A DNA stretch of 8,484 bases, taken from the NCBI GenBank assembly GCA_029976905.1, contig JAPOLW010000142.1, forward strand, positions 1 through 8,484, in the 5' to 3' direction. This DNA is from a bacterium (GTDB lineage Bacteria; Desulfobacterota; Binatia; UBA12015). Positions 1 to 6,672 of this stretch are shown here, piece by piece; the first letter of the stretch is position 1; each line of letters starts with the position of its first letter. The notes under the pieces are model-generated. The model did no database searches. It saw nothing but the letters and a program-made list of their open reading frames with translations, and was not told the origin of the DNA. The position numbers and the translations under genes were made by a program.

Positions 1-90
1 GGACGGAGCCACAGAAACGAGGAAGAGCGCGGCCCACACGCCCCGCAACGAAGGCCGCCTCGCCGGTCCAAGCACCCGCATCCGGGACAT
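1..90 (-). CDS. Start of a probable exported protein (partial, runs off left edge)
   Basis: Thirty codons are visible from ATG at 90 to the window edge with no stop. The residues begin MSRMRVLGPARRPSLRG and continue with the hydrophobic run VWAALFLVSVA, a basic-then-hydrophobic pattern typical of a signal peptide or first helix. The upstream bases on the minus strand (GGTGGGTGGTAGG) are purine rich and could serve as a ribosome-binding site. A second in-frame ATG at 81 is possible. The product cannot be identified; from the context another assembly factor or cytochrome is plausible, but nothing visible decides it. Confidence 0.5.
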   Translation of the reverse strand, partial: MSRMRVLGPARRPSLRGVWAALFLVSVAPS

Positions 91-168
91 CCTACCACCC
101 ACCGCGACGGACGTCCCGACTCAGAGCACCCCAGCCTGGCGGAGCGCCGCCGCAGCCGCCTCCGACGC

Positions 169-705
169 TCACCGGTCACGCAGCCATTGGTGGAGCAGGA
201 AGAGCACGACCACGAGCGGCGCCAGGACGATCCAGACCCAGAATCGCGCGGCGGGCGGCAGGGGCGGCTGCACCTCGACGGGCGCCTCGACCTCGACCCG
301 GATGGGAGGAAGACCGATCCGCGCCTGCAGGATCCAGCGCCCGGGGCCGGACGTCTCGAGCCGCGCGGCGTAGAGGATCCGATTGGTCGCCTGCGCATGA
401 TCCGCGCGAACCCAGTCACCGCCCGCACGAGCCCGCCCCGCCTCGCGAACGAGGCGCACCGCGACCTCCGCCTCGAGCACCGCAGAATCATCGTCGGCTC
501 TTTGCAAAAGCACGCTCACGTCCGCCGGTCCTGCCCGGAGCGGCACTGGTGCCGCGAAGACGCTCACGACGAGATCGCCCCGTCGCTCCTGGACGACGAC
601 GGCGCCTCCGTCGCCGCGCGCGAGGGTCGCGGCCAGGACGAAGAGGGCAAGCAGGCCTCCTCCCCCGACCCACGCACGCGCAGCCGCCTTGCCGCCAACC
701 CTCAC
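169..705 (-). CDS. Small membrane-anchored protein with YtkA/FixH-like periplasmic domain
   Basis: This 178-residue protein has a hydrophobic N-terminal segment (about 13-28, signal anchor or signal peptide), an extracytoplasmic beta-rich domain (about 35-145) and a C-terminal helix (about 155-173) ending in HQWLRDR. The middle part has the pattern of YtkA-like/FixH domains: APVPLRAGPADVSVLLQ, then an acidic turn (DDDS) and alternating hydrophobic strands (VLEAEVAVRLV). It has no Cys and almost no Met or His, so it is not an obvious metal-binding protein. Start: GTG at 705 overlaps the preceding stop codon as GTGA; there is no strong ribosome-binding site, which fits translational coupling. 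The pairing with a FixG-like partner directly upstream recalls fixG-fixH (ccoG-ccoH), where FixH aids oxidase assembly. The family assignment rests on pattern, not alignment, so it is moderate. Confidence 0.72.
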   Translation of the reverse strand: MRVGGKAAARAWVGGGGLLALFVLAATLARGDGGAVVVQERRGDLVVSVFAAPVPLRAGPADVSVLLQRADDDSAVLEAEVAVRLVREAGRARAGGDWVRADHAQATNRILYAARLETSGPGRWILQARIGLPPIRVEVEAPVEVQPPLPPAARFWVWIVLAPLVVVLFLLHQWLRDR

Positions 706-2978
706 GGAAGAAGCATGCCGCGCATCTCCATCGGCTGGAAGAGCAACCAGATCCCGACCGCGAAGAGCAGGACCGTCGTCGCGGCCCAGGGAAGCAGCGC
801 GCCGACCGTCGCACCGATCCGACCGGCGACGGGACGCACGATGCGCCAGCCCAGGTAGAGGCTCGAGAGGAGGCCGACGTCGAGAAGAACGATCTGCACC
901 GAAATCCAGCCATCTGCGACCGGCCCCATCGCGTGCGCCATCGACCAATCCGGTTCGCCCAGAGACAGACCGAGTCCCCGGGCCACGCGCGTCGCCACCG
1001 GAAGCGTACCGGCTGCCCCGCTCACGAGGTGGAAGAGCAGATGAGCGGCCCACATGGCGATGCCCAGGGGAACGAGCGCCAACGCAAGCCGCCGGGCGAG
1101 AATCGCGGCCTCCGGCAGCCCCCCTCCGGCGCGCCCGATCCAGCGGCTCGTCGTCAGGACCAGGAGGGCCGGTGCGCCGACCACCGACAGGAGCAGAAAA
1201 GCCGTGAAGACGAGCGTCCCCTCTCCGGAGCCGAGGGCCTCTGCCGCTCGGCGCATCCCCGCGACGACCGGCTCGACCATGCCGGCGGCATTCGCAAAGG
1301 CGCCAAAGACGATGGCCAGAGCGAGGGCCACCACGTCGCGGCGGAGGCCGAGCCGGCCGAAAGAAGCCCGGAGGGGATCCGTGGTCAGCTCGACGCCAGG
1401 CCATCGCGCGACGAGACCGACGTTGTCGTGCGGGCACGCGCGTACGCAGTCGAGACAGAATGTGCAGTCGAGGTTGCCGACTTTCGTGGGAAGGTAGAGA
1501 TCCAATTCACACCCCGGTGCCCCGGGGCGGCCTCGAATACAGTCCTGTGTCGTGCAGTCGGCGCAGACGTGCGACGCTCGCGCCCGGACTTCGAGCGGCG
1601 AGACGAGTGAGCCGATGAAGTTGAATTGCCCGATCGGGCAGACGTATTTGCAGAAGCTCGCGCCCTGGAAGAGCCCGTCGACGAGCAACGCGAGCGCGAA
1701 GTAGGCGATCAAGATCCAGGCCGTCCACAGCGGCCCATTCCAGGGGGCAAAGACCTCGTAGGTCCAGAGGAAGAGCACGACGAGAACGACGGCAAGCCAC
1801 TTCGAGCGCAAGCGGACCGGCCAGGCCCACTGCGCCGGAAACCACCGTCGCGCGAGGGCACGGGGAAGCATGAAGGGGCACGCGAAACAGAAGAGATTCC
1901 CCACGACCAGAAGTCCCAGCACCGCCAGAGCACGAGCCCAGGTCCAGGGAAGAACCCCGGCCAGGTTCATCGGCGCCATCCGCGGCCCGAGAAAGCCGTC
2001 GGCGACGATCGCGAGCGCAAGGACCAGAAGAATCGATTGCAACGCCCGCCGGGTACCGGACCAGCGCAGGATCGATCCAACGCGCCCGATCCCCAGGAGG
2101 TCCAGGTCGCGCGGGGGCGGAAGGGGCGCAGACACGGTGCGCGCGGGCTGTCCGGGGCGAACCAGTCGGGGCGAGAGGAGGTGGAAGACGAGCACCATGA
2201 GCGCCGTGAGCAGGACCAGCGACCCGGGCACCCAGAGAATCGCGCCGGCAACGCGTTGATCGTCGAGCGCGGAGACACCCCCTAGACGAGGGGCGCCGTC
2301 GTACACCGGGTAGAAGACCCGGTCGCTGAAGACGAAGAGAGCCGACAGCACGGTCATCTGCAGAGAGGCCAGCACCAGATAGGGCACCAGGACCCAACGT
2401 GACATTCGTGCCCGGCTCGGCCACGGTTGCAGCACGGGGAACCAGAAGAGCAACGCCCCAAAAAAGAACGAAAGGTGCTCGGCATCGTGCCACAGCGGAT
2501 CGAGCAGCGCCGTCTCGTAGAGCGCCGGTACATGCCAGAGCCAGGTGACGCCGACGAAGACGCACCAGCAGGTCACCGGATGGGTGAGAAAATCGCGCGC
2601 CTGCTCGAGGCGCGACCAGCGAAGGAACGGCCCCAGCCCGTCGCGGCGGAATGCCACCGGCAGGCCGTGCAGGAGCGGGAGCGCTGGCCGCCCCATCCAC
2701 AACAAAGGCGGCGCCACCATCATCAAGAGAAAGTGCTGGGTCATGTGAACCTGCAGGAGCAGGTCGGCAAACGCATCGAGGGGCGAGGCGACGGCGACGT
2801 AGAAGACGGCGAGTCCCCCGAGAAACGCGACGGCGCGCCAGGGGGGAAGCCGCTCGGGTACGGAGCGAGCGAGTGAGCGCCGGCCGCGCAGATAGATCCA
2901 ACCGGCCAGGAGGAGCCCGCCCCCCACCAGAGGCTCGAAACGCCACGACGCAAGCGCGGCCTCCACCGCCGGACTCAC
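702..2978 (-). CDS. CtaG-type oxidase assembly domain fused to FixG/NapH-like polyferredoxin membrane protein
   Basis: This 758-residue multi-helix protein has two recognisable parts. Residues about 1-270 resemble the caa3 assembly factor CtaG: VHMTQHFLLMMVAPPLL (77-93, H78/H82) and WHDAEHLSFFFG (163-174, H164/H168). CtaG proteins are thought to help copper insertion into the oxidase. Residues about 310-525 resemble FixG/NapH/NosR-type membrane ferredoxins: CFACP (364-368), CKYVCP (443-448), a Cys set at C472, C475, C480 and C490, and a classical 4Fe-4S motif C505-x2-C508-x2-C511-x3-C515-P. About five further helices follow to residue 747, with a His pair H646/H650. The frame is uninterrupted across the junction (about 270-310), so the fusion is encoded, not a reading error between two genes. 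Start: GTG at 2978 is the only start after an in-frame TGA at 2994-2996; GGGGGA sits seven bases upstream. Proposed role: metal and redox maturation of the oxidase or the cytochromes; the electron donor and acceptor are unknown. Confidence 0.88.
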   Translation of the reverse strand: MSPAVEAALASWRFEPLVGGGLLLAGWIYLRGRRSLARSVPERLPPWRAVAFLGGLAVFYVAVASPLDAFADLLLQVHMTQHFLLMMVAPPLLWMGRPALPLLHGLPVAFRRDGLGPFLRWSRLEQARDFLTHPVTCWCVFVGVTWLWHVPALYETALLDPLWHDAEHLSFFFGALLFWFPVLQPWPSRARMSRWVLVPYLVLASLQMTVLSALFVFSDRVFYPVYDGAPRLGGVSALDDQRVAGAILWVPGSLVLLTALMVLVFHLLSPRLVRPGQPARTVSAPLPPPRDLDLLGIGRVGSILRWSGTRRALQSILLVLALAIVADGFLGPRMAPMNLAGVLPWTWARALAVLGLLVVGNLFCFACPFMLPRALARRWFPAQWAWPVRLRSKWLAVVLVVLFLWTYEVFAPWNGPLWTAWILIAYFALALLVDGLFQGASFCKYVCPIGQFNFIGSLVSPLEVRARASHVCADCTTQDCIRGRPGAPGCELDLYLPTKVGNLDCTFCLDCVRACPHDNVGLVARWPGVELTTDPLRASFGRLGLRRDVVALALAIVFGAFANAAGMVEPVVAGMRRAAEALGSGEGTLVFTAFLLLSVVGAPALLVLTTSRWIGRAGGGLPEAAILARRLALALVPLGIAMWAAHLLFHLVSGAAGTLPVATRVARGLGLSLGEPDWSMAHAMGPVADGWISVQIVLLDVGLLSSLYLGWRIVRPVAGRIGATVGALLPWAATTVLLFAVGIWLLFQPMEMRGMLLP

Positions 2979-2984
2979 GCGCCG

Positions 2985-3014
2985 GTCCCCCGGTCACGCC
3001 GGTCGATGGGGGAC
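2985..3014 (-). promoter_or_regulatory. Ribosome-binding site of the CtaG-FixG fusion gene within a possible stem-loop
   Basis: In the 61-base gap after the cytochrome b gene, GTCCCCC (minus strand, 3014-3008) is exactly complementary to GGGGGAC (2991-2985), with a 16-base loop between them. The second arm contains the purine-rich site GGGGGA that lies seven bases before the GTG start at 2978. Pairing would hide that site, so the hairpin could lower translation of the assembly gene relative to the structural genes. No T-run follows, so it does not look like a terminator. The inverted repeat is seen; the regulation is inferred. Confidence 0.4.
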
Positions 3015-3039
3015 GCCTCGCCGCACCGCGGACGCGCGA

Positions 3040-4575
3040 TCAGCTGGGTGCCCCCGGCTGCCGCGATGCCGCCGCACCCCGGCCAACGGATTCTTCCGGT
3101 CGCGCCGGCGACGCCGAGTTGCGCTGCACGGGCTCACCGCTGGGGTGCAGGGTCGAGAGGAACGCCACCAGGGCAGTGACCTCCTGCGGCTTCAGATGCT
3201 TGCCGTAGGCAGGCATGTTGCCGTCTCCCTGCAGAACCTGGCGGATCATTTCGTCGCGCGTCTGCACGGCGGCGACATGATCGAGAGCGGGACCACGCTC
3301 TCCGCCCTCCCCGCCGAGGCTATGACAATTCCGGCATTGCTTCTGCTGGAGGAGGATCGCCCCCTGCAGCTCCAGGGGCGTTCGCCCCTCGACATATTGT
3401 ACTGGTGTCGGCGTCCCGCTCCAGGCGTCCATGTGCGGCGACCACGGAGACGAAAGGCCCAGATAGGCAAGCGTGCCCAACATCAAGAAGACCGTGATCA
3501 CGAGCACCCACGCCCCCGGCCGACGCTTCCAGCTCTTCTCTCCGAGGTTCGAGTAGAAGGGCAGCAGAAACGCCGCCGCGATGAGGACGACCGGCGCCGT
3601 CAGGATGAGCGGGGTCTCGAGGTAGGGAGGCAGCAGAGCGAAGGCCGCGAAGAGCCATAGGAAATAGAAATCGGGGCGCGGCACCGTATCGATCAGCGTC
3701 GGATCCGGTGGCCCGTTCGGCCCCGCCGGGCCGAAGATCGCCGCGGCGCCGAAGAGAGCGATCAGAACGAGTCCCGCAAAAACGAGATCCTTCCGGACAC
3801 CCTGGGGGACGAAGGGCTCGCCGTCCTCCTCGATCAGGGCATGATACTCGTCGAGATAGCGCTCGCGCGTCACCAATCGTCCCGGCATCGGCCATTCGTT
3901 GATGCCAACCTTGATCACCAACCAGAGGTGGAGGCCGATCAAGATCAAGAGAAGACCCGGGATCACGAAGACGTGCAGGGCAAAGAAGCGCGACAGGGTC
4001 TCGGCACCGATGATCGGCCCACCCAGGACGAGGTGGACCAGGGACTCACCGATGACGGGAAAACGTCCCATCATGGAAACGCCGATCCCCAGTCCCCAAT
4101 AGGCATCCTGGTCGAAACGCATGACCTGGCCGGTGAAGGCCATCCCGATCGTGCAGAGAAAGAGCACGCAACCCACCACCCAGGTCAACTCTCGTGGGTA
4201 TTTGAAGGCGCCAAAGAGAAAGACCTGCACGAGATGGATGGTCATCAGAGCGACCATGAAGTTGGAGCCCCAGAAGTGCAGCGCGCGCAGGAACCAACCG
4301 AGCGGCTGCTGGTAGTTCAGGTACTCGAGGCTATTCCAGGCCTGATCGGCAGAGGGCACGTAGACCAGGGCCAGGCACGTGCCGGTGACGATCTGCATGA
4401 CGAAGCACAGCAGAGTCGCGCTACCGAAGACGTACCACCAGCTTCCCGAGCTGCGTGGAATCTCGTGCACGATGGGCGGCAGAATCGACTCGCGGAACGA
4501 GAGCCGGAGGTCGAACCACTCCCCGATTCGCACGAGGCGGCTCTTCGCTTGCGGAGTCTTTGGAGACGACGCCAT
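3040..4575 (-). CDS. qcrB: Cytochrome b with fused C-terminal cytochrome c domain (QcrB-like)
   Basis: This 511-residue protein is a full-length cytochrome b (b6 part plus subunit IV part in one chain) followed by a single heme-c domain. The b-heme ligands are H100/H114 and H201/H216. The first pair is spaced 14 apart and the second 15, the latter being the cytochrome b6 spacing. KYPRELTW (125-132) is a conserved b6-type loop. The Qo motif usually reading PEWY is PDFY at 301-304. Helices of the C-terminal b half run to about residue 373. The c domain has CRNCH at 414-418 with M454 (GNMPAYG) as likely distal ligand. A Pro/Ser/Ala-rich tail of about 35 residues ends the protein. No Cys is seen where b6 binds the extra heme ci covalently (YVFGS here, YCLGG in b6). 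Start: ATG at 4575, with GAGG seven bases upstream overlapping the Rieske stop codon. It forms complex III with the two upstream gene products. Confidence 0.94.
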   Translation of the reverse strand: MASSPKTPQAKSRLVRIGEWFDLRLSFRESILPPIVHEIPRSSGSWWYVFGSATLLCFVMQIVTGTCLALVYVPSADQAWNSLEYLNYQQPLGWFLRALHFWGSNFMVALMTIHLVQVFLFGAFKYPRELTWVVGCVLFLCTIGMAFTGQVMRFDQDAYWGLGIGVSMMGRFPVIGESLVHLVLGGPIIGAETLSRFFALHVFVIPGLLLILIGLHLWLVIKVGINEWPMPGRLVTRERYLDEYHALIEEDGEPFVPQGVRKDLVFAGLVLIALFGAAAIFGPAGPNGPPDPTLIDTVPRPDFYFLWLFAAFALLPPYLETPLILTAPVVLIAAAFLLPFYSNLGEKSWKRRPGAWVLVITVFLMLGTLAYLGLSSPWSPHMDAWSGTPTPVQYVEGRTPLELQGAILLQQKQCRNCHSLGGEGGERGPALDHVAAVQTRDEMIRQVLQGDGNMPAYGKHLKPQEVTALVAFLSTLHPSGEPVQRNSASPARPEESVGRGAAASRQPGAPS

Positions 4576-4584
4576 GGAAACGCC

Positions 4585-5121
4585 TCAGACCGGACCCGCC
4601 AGAGTCGGAAGCTGACCGCCGCGGACCCACAATTCCTGCCCACGCAACTCGTACTCATACTCGAAGAGGCCGCGAGGCGGCGGTCCCGATGCCCGCGAGC
4701 CGTCGGCGTAATAGACGCCCCCGTGACATGGGCACATGAAGAGCTGCGACTCCGGAAACCAGCGCACCGGGCAACCCAGATGGGCGCAGTTGATCGCAAA
4801 GACCTGAAAGCCCGAGGGTCCCGTGCGCCGGACCCAACAGGGAATCTTCGCCGTCATGCCATCCCAGGGCACGGTGAAGGGATTCTCGTAGCTCGCCAGA
4901 CGGCATTCACCCTCGGGGAAGTCCGCGACGTTCCCCAGCGGAATCCACGCCTGGTACGAGCGCCGCCGCAGCGCGCTTGCGACGTATCCGACGATCGGCA
5001 CACCGATCATCGCGGCGCCGATCACGTTCAATGTGATCCCGAGTCCCATCAAAAAGCTACGCCGCGACGGTGGCTGCAGCGCTGGCGGCCCCTTCGGGTC
5101 GACGTGATCGCCCTCAGCCAT
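4585..5121 (-). CDS. qcrA: Rieske [2Fe-2S] protein of quinol:cytochrome c reductase
   Basis: This 178-residue Rieske subunit takes one electron from quinol at the Qo site of cytochrome b and passes it to heme c. Cluster motifs are CAHLGC at 112-117 and CPCHGG at 130-135. C112, H114, C130 and H133 bind the cluster, and C117-C132 is the usual disulfide. The proline loop GPPPRGL is at 146-152. The N-terminus has a twin-arginine signal, SRRSFLMGLG (19-28), followed by a hydrophobic anchor to about residue 50, consistent with Tat export of the folded protein and retention by the helix. Start: ATG at 5121 has AGGAG seven bases upstream (5129-5133); an in-frame start at 5142 would place an Arg-rich stretch in front and lacks that site. 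The gene overlaps the end of the diheme cytochrome gene by 8 bases and ends 9 bases before the cytochrome b gene. Confidence 0.96.
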   Translation of the reverse strand: MAEGDHVDPKGPPALQPPSRRSFLMGLGITLNVIGAAMIGVPIVGYVASALRRRSYQAWIPLGNVADFPEGECRLASYENPFTVPWDGMTAKIPCWVRRTGPSGFQVFAINCAHLGCPVRWFPESQLFMCPCHGGVYYADGSRASGPPPRGLFEYEYELRGQELWVRGGQLPTLAGPV

Positions 5122-5833
5122 GCGTCTTCTCCTTTGCTGCAAAAGGTTGCCCTGGGAACTCGACCCGATGCCCGACCAGCCAGGCCACCACGTCGGCGAT
5201 CTGCTGGTCGGTCATGGGCGTGCCCGGCTTCGCCATCCGGAAGTCCGGCATGCCGAGGTCCGCGCGTCCGGCGACGACCACGGTGCGCAGCGCCTGATCG
5301 CTGACCAGAGCGAGGTAGGCCGGGTCGACGATCGAACCGCGCACCGTGCCGCCCGTCCCATCGGAACCGTGACAACCGGCACAGAATTCTGCGTAGACCG
5401 CAGCGCCACGTTCGGCATCACCGGGCGGCGCCGCATAGGCGGGCAAGGCCGCCCCGGCGAACCGACCCGGCTGCCCCCAGCGCGATCGCATCGAGCGGAT
5501 CAGGATCTCGATCTGCTCGTCGGTCAAGCCGCCGCCCTGCGCCGCGCCGAATGCCGGCATCAGGGTCCCGGGGACCCCCGCCCGGATGGTCCGCCGTAGA
5601 CTCCCGTCGTCCACCCAGGCGAGGTAGAGAGGTTCCTTCATCGGACGCGCCGCACCCAGCGAGCCGTCGGCGCCATGGCAGCCCGCGCAATGCGTTCCCC
5701 AGAGAAGATCGAAGCTCGTGATCTGCGTCGGACGCACCGGACGATCCGACGGCACGGGCCGGCCCGGCATCGACTCACACCCGAAGACGGCCAACGCGGC
5801 GGCGCATACGACCCGGCGAAGCAGGCGACTCAA
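5114..5833 (-). CDS. qcrC: Diheme cytochrome c (QcrC-like, tandem class I domains), TTG start
   Basis: This 239-residue exported cytochrome has two heme c sites, CAGCH at residues 49-53 and again at 151-155. Probable distal ligands are M92 (TLMPAF) and M195 (LGMPDF). The two halves look like an internal duplication: each has CAGCHG, then a YLA...LR...AG stretch, the methionine, and a TDEQI/TDQQI helix. The N-terminus MSRLLRRVVCAAALAVFGC is a signal sequence; C19 may be a lipoprotein cysteine, although Phe at -2 is unusual for a lipobox. It lies just upstream of the Rieske and cytochrome b genes, where actinobacterial qcrC sits, so it probably replaces cytochrome c1 and passes electrons to the oxidase. 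Start: TTG at 5833 overlaps the previous stop as TTGA and has GGAGG six bases upstream. No ATG lies between that point and the heme-1 region except M22, which would remove the signal peptide. The symbol is by analogy. Confidence 0.9.
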   Translation of the reverse strand: MSRLLRRVVCAAALAVFGCESMPGRPVPSDRPVRPTQITSFDLLWGTHCAGCHGADGSLGAARPMKEPLYLAWVDDGSLRRTIRAGVPGTLMPAFGAAQGGGLTDEQIEILIRSMRSRWGQPGRFAGAALPAYAAPPGDAERGAAVYAEFCAGCHGSDGTGGTVRGSIVDPAYLALVSDQALRTVVVAGRADLGMPDFRMAKPGTPMTDQQIADVVAWLVGHRVEFPGQPFAAKEKTHG

Positions 5834-6672
5834 CGCGAACCTCCGCTGTCGCCACCCGTGCCGCCGGTCTCGAGCCCGGCCCGCACCGCCAGCGGCGCGG
5901 ACTGCAGCGTTTCGATCCTCTCCATGCTGGCGATGACGAACCCGGCCACCAATCCGAAGGCGACCTGTGAGGCGGCAAACCATTGCCATTCGATCCGATC
6001 CGCGAGGGCCGGATCGACGACGCCGAGGCCGGTCGCCACCAAACCGGTCCACAACAACGGAGCGACGACTCCTCCCGCAAGGGCGGGGTGACTTGGAAAG
6101 ATCGGGAGGAGGACCGCGTAGAGGAGACCCATCAGCAGGGAGAGAATCAGATGGATCAGGATCGCCACCACCAGCCCGGTTCCATCGAAGGCGACCAGCA
6201 CCGCGGTATCGGCCACGGCGAGCGACGGCATTGCCGCCGCGGCGAGAAGATTCACCGGATACCAGAGACTTCCGAATGCAAGGAGACCGAAGGTCTCGGC
6301 GAGAACGGCCATCGCCAGCCCGCCGGCCAGGCCACCCCGCAGGCCCGCGGACAGCGGAAAGACGTGCGTCGGCAGACGCATGCGATGGCCCGCCTCACCC
6401 AGTTCGAGAGTCTCGGCGACGGCCGCCGACGGTTCGATGGGGCGCGCACGAAGCGCGGGCGGGACCCGCGCGACGACCTCTTCGTGCGGACGCGGCAAAA
6501 CCTCGCGCCACCAACCAAAGCCACTCACGAAAAAGCAGACCACGCCCGTGATCGTCACGAAGGGGTGGGTGACCAGGCCGGCAAATCCCAGCGTCATTCC
6601 GAACGCGGCCAACAGCGGCCACGAGGTCGGCGCAGGCAGTTCGATGCCTTCTTCGTGTTTTCCGGCAGCCAT
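5830..6672 (-). CDS. Seven-helix membrane protein with subunit IV-like N-terminus, possible supernumerary oxidase subunit
   Basis: This is a 280-residue integral membrane protein that I do not recognise as a whole. Residues 12-58 (LPAPTSWPLL, then two helices ending SGFGWWREVLP) resemble the short two-helix subunit IV found next to ctaD/ctaE in many bacteria. A soluble linker of about 50 residues follows (about 58-107). Next come about five more helices (about 108-132, 137-160, 165-190, 196-217, 230-248) opening with the glycine-rich repeat GLRGGLAGGLAMAV and containing LWYPVNLLAAAAMP. The tail is Gly/Ser rich (GGTGGDSGGSR). There is no heme or metal motif. Start: ATG at 6672 shares one base with the ctaE stop; a longer reading from 6732 would lie within ctaE and adds an Arg-rich stretch, so it is rejected. 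Its position between oxidase subunit III and the complex III genes suggests a structural subunit or an adaptor between the two complexes, which is inference. Confidence 0.8.
   Translation of the reverse strand: MAAGKHEEGIELPAPTSWPLLAAFGMTLGFAGLVTHPFVTITGVVCFFVSGFGWWREVLPRPHEEVVARVPPALRARPIEPSAAVAETLELGEAGHRMRLPTHVFPLSAGLRGGLAGGLAMAVLAETFGLLAFGSLWYPVNLLAAAAMPSLAVADTAVLVAFDGTGLVVAILIHLILSLLMGLLYAVLLPIFPSHPALAGGVVAPLLWTGLVATGLGVVDPALADRIEWQWFAASQVAFGLVAGFVIASMERIETLQSAPLAVRAGLETGGTGGDSGGSR
5840..5844 (-). promoter_or_regulatory. Strong ribosome-binding site (GGAGG) that decides the TTG start of the diheme cytochrome gene
   Basis: GGAGG on the minus strand is six bases before TTG at 5833-5831. 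It lies inside the end of the upstream membrane protein gene, whose Gly/Ser-rich tail is coded there. It supports the non-ATG start over an unsupported longer reading frame from 6052, whose first 73 residues are Arg-rich and overlap the upstream gene. Confidence 0.75.

Noticed and set aside
138..151. Small hairpin GGCGG/CCGCC with a 4-base loop in the 78-base gap, considered as a terminator
   Set aside because: The stem is only 5 bases, it lacks a following T-run, and such hairpins are common by chance in GC-rich DNA.
96..172. Short GTG-started frame of about 25 codons overlapping the YtkA-like stop codon as GTGA
   Set aside because: It ends at a TAG just before the ATG at 90 and is Gly-rich with no feature, too short to support as a gene. 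It could at most carry ribosomes to the next start.
706..1437. N-terminal extension of the YtkA-like gene up to 1437
   Set aside because: It would overlap the fusion gene by over 700 bases with Arg-rich sequence; the GTG at 705, overlapping the upstream stop, is the natural start.
549..1610. Plus-strand open frame of 353 codons
   Set aside because: It is antisense to the FixG-like part of the fusion gene and the YtkA-like gene; the composition is low-complexity Arg/Pro/Asp with no recognisable feature.
1507..2997. Minus-strand open frame of 496 codons in another frame
   Set aside because: It is a frame-shifted shadow of the CtaG-FixG fusion; the product is Arg/Ala/Pro-rich, while the overlapping frame carries the His and Cys motifs.
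3841..5304. Long plus-strand open frame of 487 codons
   Set aside because: It lies opposite the cytochrome b and Rieske genes, whose motifs are unmistakable. The product is Arg/His/Asp-rich with no domain, which is typical of the antisense of GC-rich genes.
5834..6052. N-terminal extension of the diheme cytochrome gene to 6052
   Set aside because: It overlaps the upstream membrane gene, is Arg-rich, and would bury the signal peptide; TTG at 5833 has a strong ribosome-binding site.
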